Below, one piece after another: positions 62,144-64,000 of a stretch of 64,000 nucleotides of DNA (positions within the stretch are counted from its first letter, which is position 1; every line of letters begins with the position of its first letter). The position numbers were made by a program, and so were the translations under genes. The notes beneath the pieces were generated by a model. That model was not told where the DNA came from. It made no database searches and saw nothing but the letters and a program-made list of their open reading frames with translations. The DNA is from CAKZNE01 sp002695025 (lineage in GTDB: Bacteria; Bacteroidota; Bacteroidia; Flavobacteriales; Schleiferiaceae). The stretch is from NCBI GenBank assembly GCA_913043285.1, contig CAJWML010000021.1, forward strand, positions 1 through 64,000, given 5' to 3'.

Positions 62144-63037
62144 ATGAATTATACGATTCATCAACTTCAGATATTCCTGAAAGTGGTCCAAACCAAAAGC
62201 ATTACCAAAGCCTCTGAAGAGTTGTATATGACGCAACCTGCTGTATCCATACAGCTGCGAAATTTCCAGGATCAATTTGCTATCCCCTTAACGGAGGTAA
62301 TCGGCAGGCAGTTATACATTACTGAATTTGGCCATGAAATTGCCGCCATTGCCGAGAGAGTAATGCAGGAGTTAAACGTTATTAACTATAAGACGGAAGC
62401 CTATCAAGGGATCATGGCAGGAAAGTTATCCATCTCCTCCGCCTCAACCGGCAAATATGTGATCCCCTATTTTTTATCAGGGTTCCTGCAGCAACATTCT
62501 GGTATTGACCTGGTGTTGGACGTGACCAATAAAACCAGGGTGGTAGAAAGTTTGCGAAATAATGAAACAGACTTCGCACTGGTATCCGTGGTTCCTGAGA
62601 ATATGGACATCGAAGAAGAATTGCTTATTGAAAACAAGCTTTTTCTGGTGGGTAACACTGCAAAAAAGCAACCGGAAAAACCATTGATCTACCGCGAAGC
62701 AGGGTCCGCCACCCGAACGGCCATGGAAAAATATTTCAGCGATCGTAAAGGCAACCTCCGGAAAAAAATGGAACTCACTTCCAACGAAGCCGTAAAACAG
62801 GCCGTGATTGCCGGTTTAGGCTATTCTATTGTGCCCTTGATTGGTATTCATAATGAATTAGAGAATAACCAACTCTATATTTTACCATCCAAAGGCTTGC
62901 CTATAGTTACTCAATGGCGCTTGATCTGGTTAAAAAATAAACGGGTTTCACCAGTGGCCCAGGCATACCTGGATTTTATAAGGAATGAAAAACACCGTAT
63001 ATTAAATGAGCATTTCCAGTGGTGCCGGTTTTATTGA
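62144..63037 (+). CDS. LysR-family transcriptional regulator of the dab cluster
   Basis: 297 residues: N-terminal winged helix (LQIFLKVVQTKSITKASEEL, MTQPAVSIQLRNFQDQF) and a C-terminal periplasmic-binding-like effector domain (GKLSISSASTGKYVIPYFLS, GLGYSIVPLIGIHNEL). The effector domain resembles CbbR/CmpR-type regulators that respond to carbon metabolites, but this is only an impression. It is divergent from the dab genes with 232 nt between starts, the classical layout for a LysR regulator and its target operon, so it probably controls dabBA and itself. Confidence 0.9.
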   Translation: MNYTIHQLQIFLKVVQTKSITKASEELYMTQPAVSIQLRNFQDQFAIPLTEVIGRQLYITEFGHEIAAIAERVMQELNVINYKTEAYQGIMAGKLSISSASTGKYVIPYFLSGFLQQHSGIDLVLDVTNKTRVVESLRNNETDFALVSVVPENMDIEEELLIENKLFLVGNTAKKQPEKPLIYREAGSATRTAMEKYFSDRKGNLRKKMELTSNEAVKQAVIAGLGYSIVPLIGIHNELENNQLYILPSKGLPIVTQWRLIWLKNKRVSPVAQAYLDFIRNEKHRILNEHFQWCRFY

Positions 63038-63137
63038 TTGAGCACAGCAAACCTAGTCCTTGAGAACCGATACACTCCCTGCTTTTCTCAATTAAACAGC
63101 TGTTAGTGTTCCACTTTACACCCTAATAACAGGAAAC

Positions 63138-63167
63138 AAAAAACCCTTCCGATCGGAAGGGTTTTTT
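63138..63167 (-). terminator. Terminator of tRNA-Leu
   Basis: A 30-bp perfect palindrome (AAAAAACCCTTCCGA then its complement). It lies immediately downstream of the tRNA on the minus strand, and the T-tract follows. Confidence 0.9.
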
Positions 63168-63171
63168 AAAG

Positions 63172-63253
63172 TACAGGCGGAGAGACTCGAACTCTCACAC
63201 CTTGCGGCACTAGATCCTAAGTCTAGCGTGTCTACCAATTCCACCACGCCTGC
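63172..63253 (-). tRNA. tRNA-Leu (anticodon UAG)
   Basis: On the minus strand GCAGGCGTGGTGGAATTGG opens the tRNA. The anticodon stem CTAGA/TCTAG encloses CTTAGGA, so the anticodon is TAG. A long variable arm (about GTGCCGCAAGGTGT) marks a class II tRNA, and the T arm GAGTTCGAGTCTC is followed by the acceptor CGCCTGT. Length 82 nt; CCA is not encoded. Confidence 0.95.
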
Positions 63254-63347
63254 ATTAATTTTACAAAGATATTCATCCTTGTAAAGGGCGGCAAATATAC
63301 ATGAATTCAAAAAACTCTGCCAACAAAAAAATCACCTACTCTTCCTG

Positions 63348-63379
63348 CTTGGGTAAACCTATCATTATATCTACTTTTG
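63348..63379 (+). promoter_or_regulatory. Promoter of the flavin-reductase-like gene
   Basis: CTTG (63348-63351), a 20-nt spacer and TACTTTTG (63372-63379) fit the Bacteroidetes -33/-7 pattern on the plus strand. About 67 nt lie between the -7 box and the ATG at 63447. Confidence 0.55.
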
Positions 63380-63446
63380 TGGGGCTTTTCCAGGGCCCGG
63401 CACTCCTAAACCCTGGCAAAGGGATTTTAAATCTAAGTCAGCATCC

Positions 63447-64000
63447 ATGAAATCCTTTGATCCCAAACAACTAGACGGCAAAACGGCCCATGCTTACCTC
63501 TTGGGTGCCGTAGGGCCACGCCCTATTGCTTTTGCCAGCACCATTGATGACAATGGCAATCCTAACCTGAGCCCGTTCAGCTATTTCAACGTATTCAGCT
63601 CCAATCCGCCCATCCTGATCTTTTCTCCTGCCCGAAGGGTACGGAATAACACCACAAAGGACACGCTACACAACGCTCAGTCTACCCGGGAGGTGGTGAT
63701 CAACGTGGTCAATTATAACCTTGTACAACAGGCCTCGCTGGCTTCTACAGAGTACGATACCGGGGTGAACGAATTTGTAAAGGCCGGTTTGACGCCTATA
63801 CCTTCGGAAACCGTAAAACCCTTCCGCGTAAAGGAATCTCCGGTTCAGTTTGAGTGTACGGTAAACGATATTGTAGAGCTCGGTGATGGTGGCGGAGCCG
63901 GAAATCTCATCATTTGTGAAGTGCAGCGCATACACATTGACGAAAAGGTAATGGATGCCAATGGTATGATAGACCAGCGAAAGATAGACCTGGTGGCCCG
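63447..64000 (+). CDS. Flavin reductase-like (FMN-binding split-barrel) protein, 3' end cut by window
   Basis: The ATG at 63447 opens a frame of 184 codons with no stop before the window ends. It reads MKSFDPKQLDGKTAHAYLLG, then AVGPRPIAFASTIDDNGN and NLSPFSYFNVFSSNPP, which is the N-terminal signature of the flavin-reductase-like (DIM6/NTAB-related) domain. The rest has VVINVVNYNLVQQASLAST and a Gly-rich turn, GDGGGAGNLIICEVQRI. It probably binds FMN; the substrate is unknown. Confidence 0.87.
   Translation, partial: MKSFDPKQLDGKTAHAYLLGAVGPRPIAFASTIDDNGNPNLSPFSYFNVFSSNPPILIFSPARRVRNNTTKDTLHNAQSTREVVINVVNYNLVQQASLASTEYDTGVNEFVKAGLTPIPSETVKPFRVKESPVQFECTVNDIVELGDGGGAGNLIICEVQRIHIDEKVMDANGMIDQRKIDLVA

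Overview
The window looks like chromosomal DNA of a Bacteroidetes bacterium, most likely a member of Flavobacteriia/Flavobacteriales. Three things point that way. TonB-dependent receptors carry N-terminal carboxypeptidase-like modules, and many short secreted proteins end their signal peptides in A-Q. Promoters match the Bacteroidetes sigma-A consensus (TTTG, about 19 nt, TAnnTTTG). The housekeeping set (MutS, FolK plus a deoxynucleoside kinase, EtfBA, H+-PPase, bifunctional nuclease, GH3 protein) is typical of that phylum. I cannot name the genus. No phage, insertion sequence, CRISPR array or rRNA was found.

Layout. 0-31.5 kb is mostly core. It runs tRNA-Gly, mutS, a SPOUT methylase, an OmpA-type porin, dNK/folK, sppA with a queuosine-precursor transporter, GH3 with a propeller-like protein, a second dNK, the membrane pyrophosphatase and pdhB. 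A same-strand run follows: etfB-etfA-bfn-nupC-thyA-(TonB_C protein)-folA. Then come clpX, clpP and tig, a tandem pair of barrel/coiled-coil/SPOR-like proteins, and an AhpD / truncated histidine kinase / CheY-like operon.

32.3-40.3 kb is a metal-homeostasis island. It holds a His/Cys-rich secreted peptide, a TonB receptor with a partner lipoprotein, an AraC-type regulator fused to a CxxC (HMA-like) N-terminus, a HYC/CC/PP-type protein, a periplasmic HMA protein, a second TonB receptor with a Cys-Cys plug motif, and a CDF efflux pump. Together they suggest sensing, import and export of a soft or transition metal such as copper or zinc.

40.3-56 kb is mixed accessory DNA. It has a nucleoid-associated protein, a serine hydrolase, a sulfur/persulfide operon (Crp-DUF2892-TauE-two rhodaneses), lipoproteins, an MtfA-like peptidase, a bestrophin, a NYN/OST-HTH protein, a heme-type TonB receptor and an ArsP-like permease.

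56.5-63 kb carries a DAB-type inorganic-carbon accumulation system: dabA and dabB with two small unknown genes upstream. A divergent LysR gene shares an AT-rich intergenic region containing a 26-bp perfect palindrome. The window ends with tRNA-Leu and a truncated flavin-reductase-like gene. Functional calls come from reading motifs by eye; no database search or computation was run.
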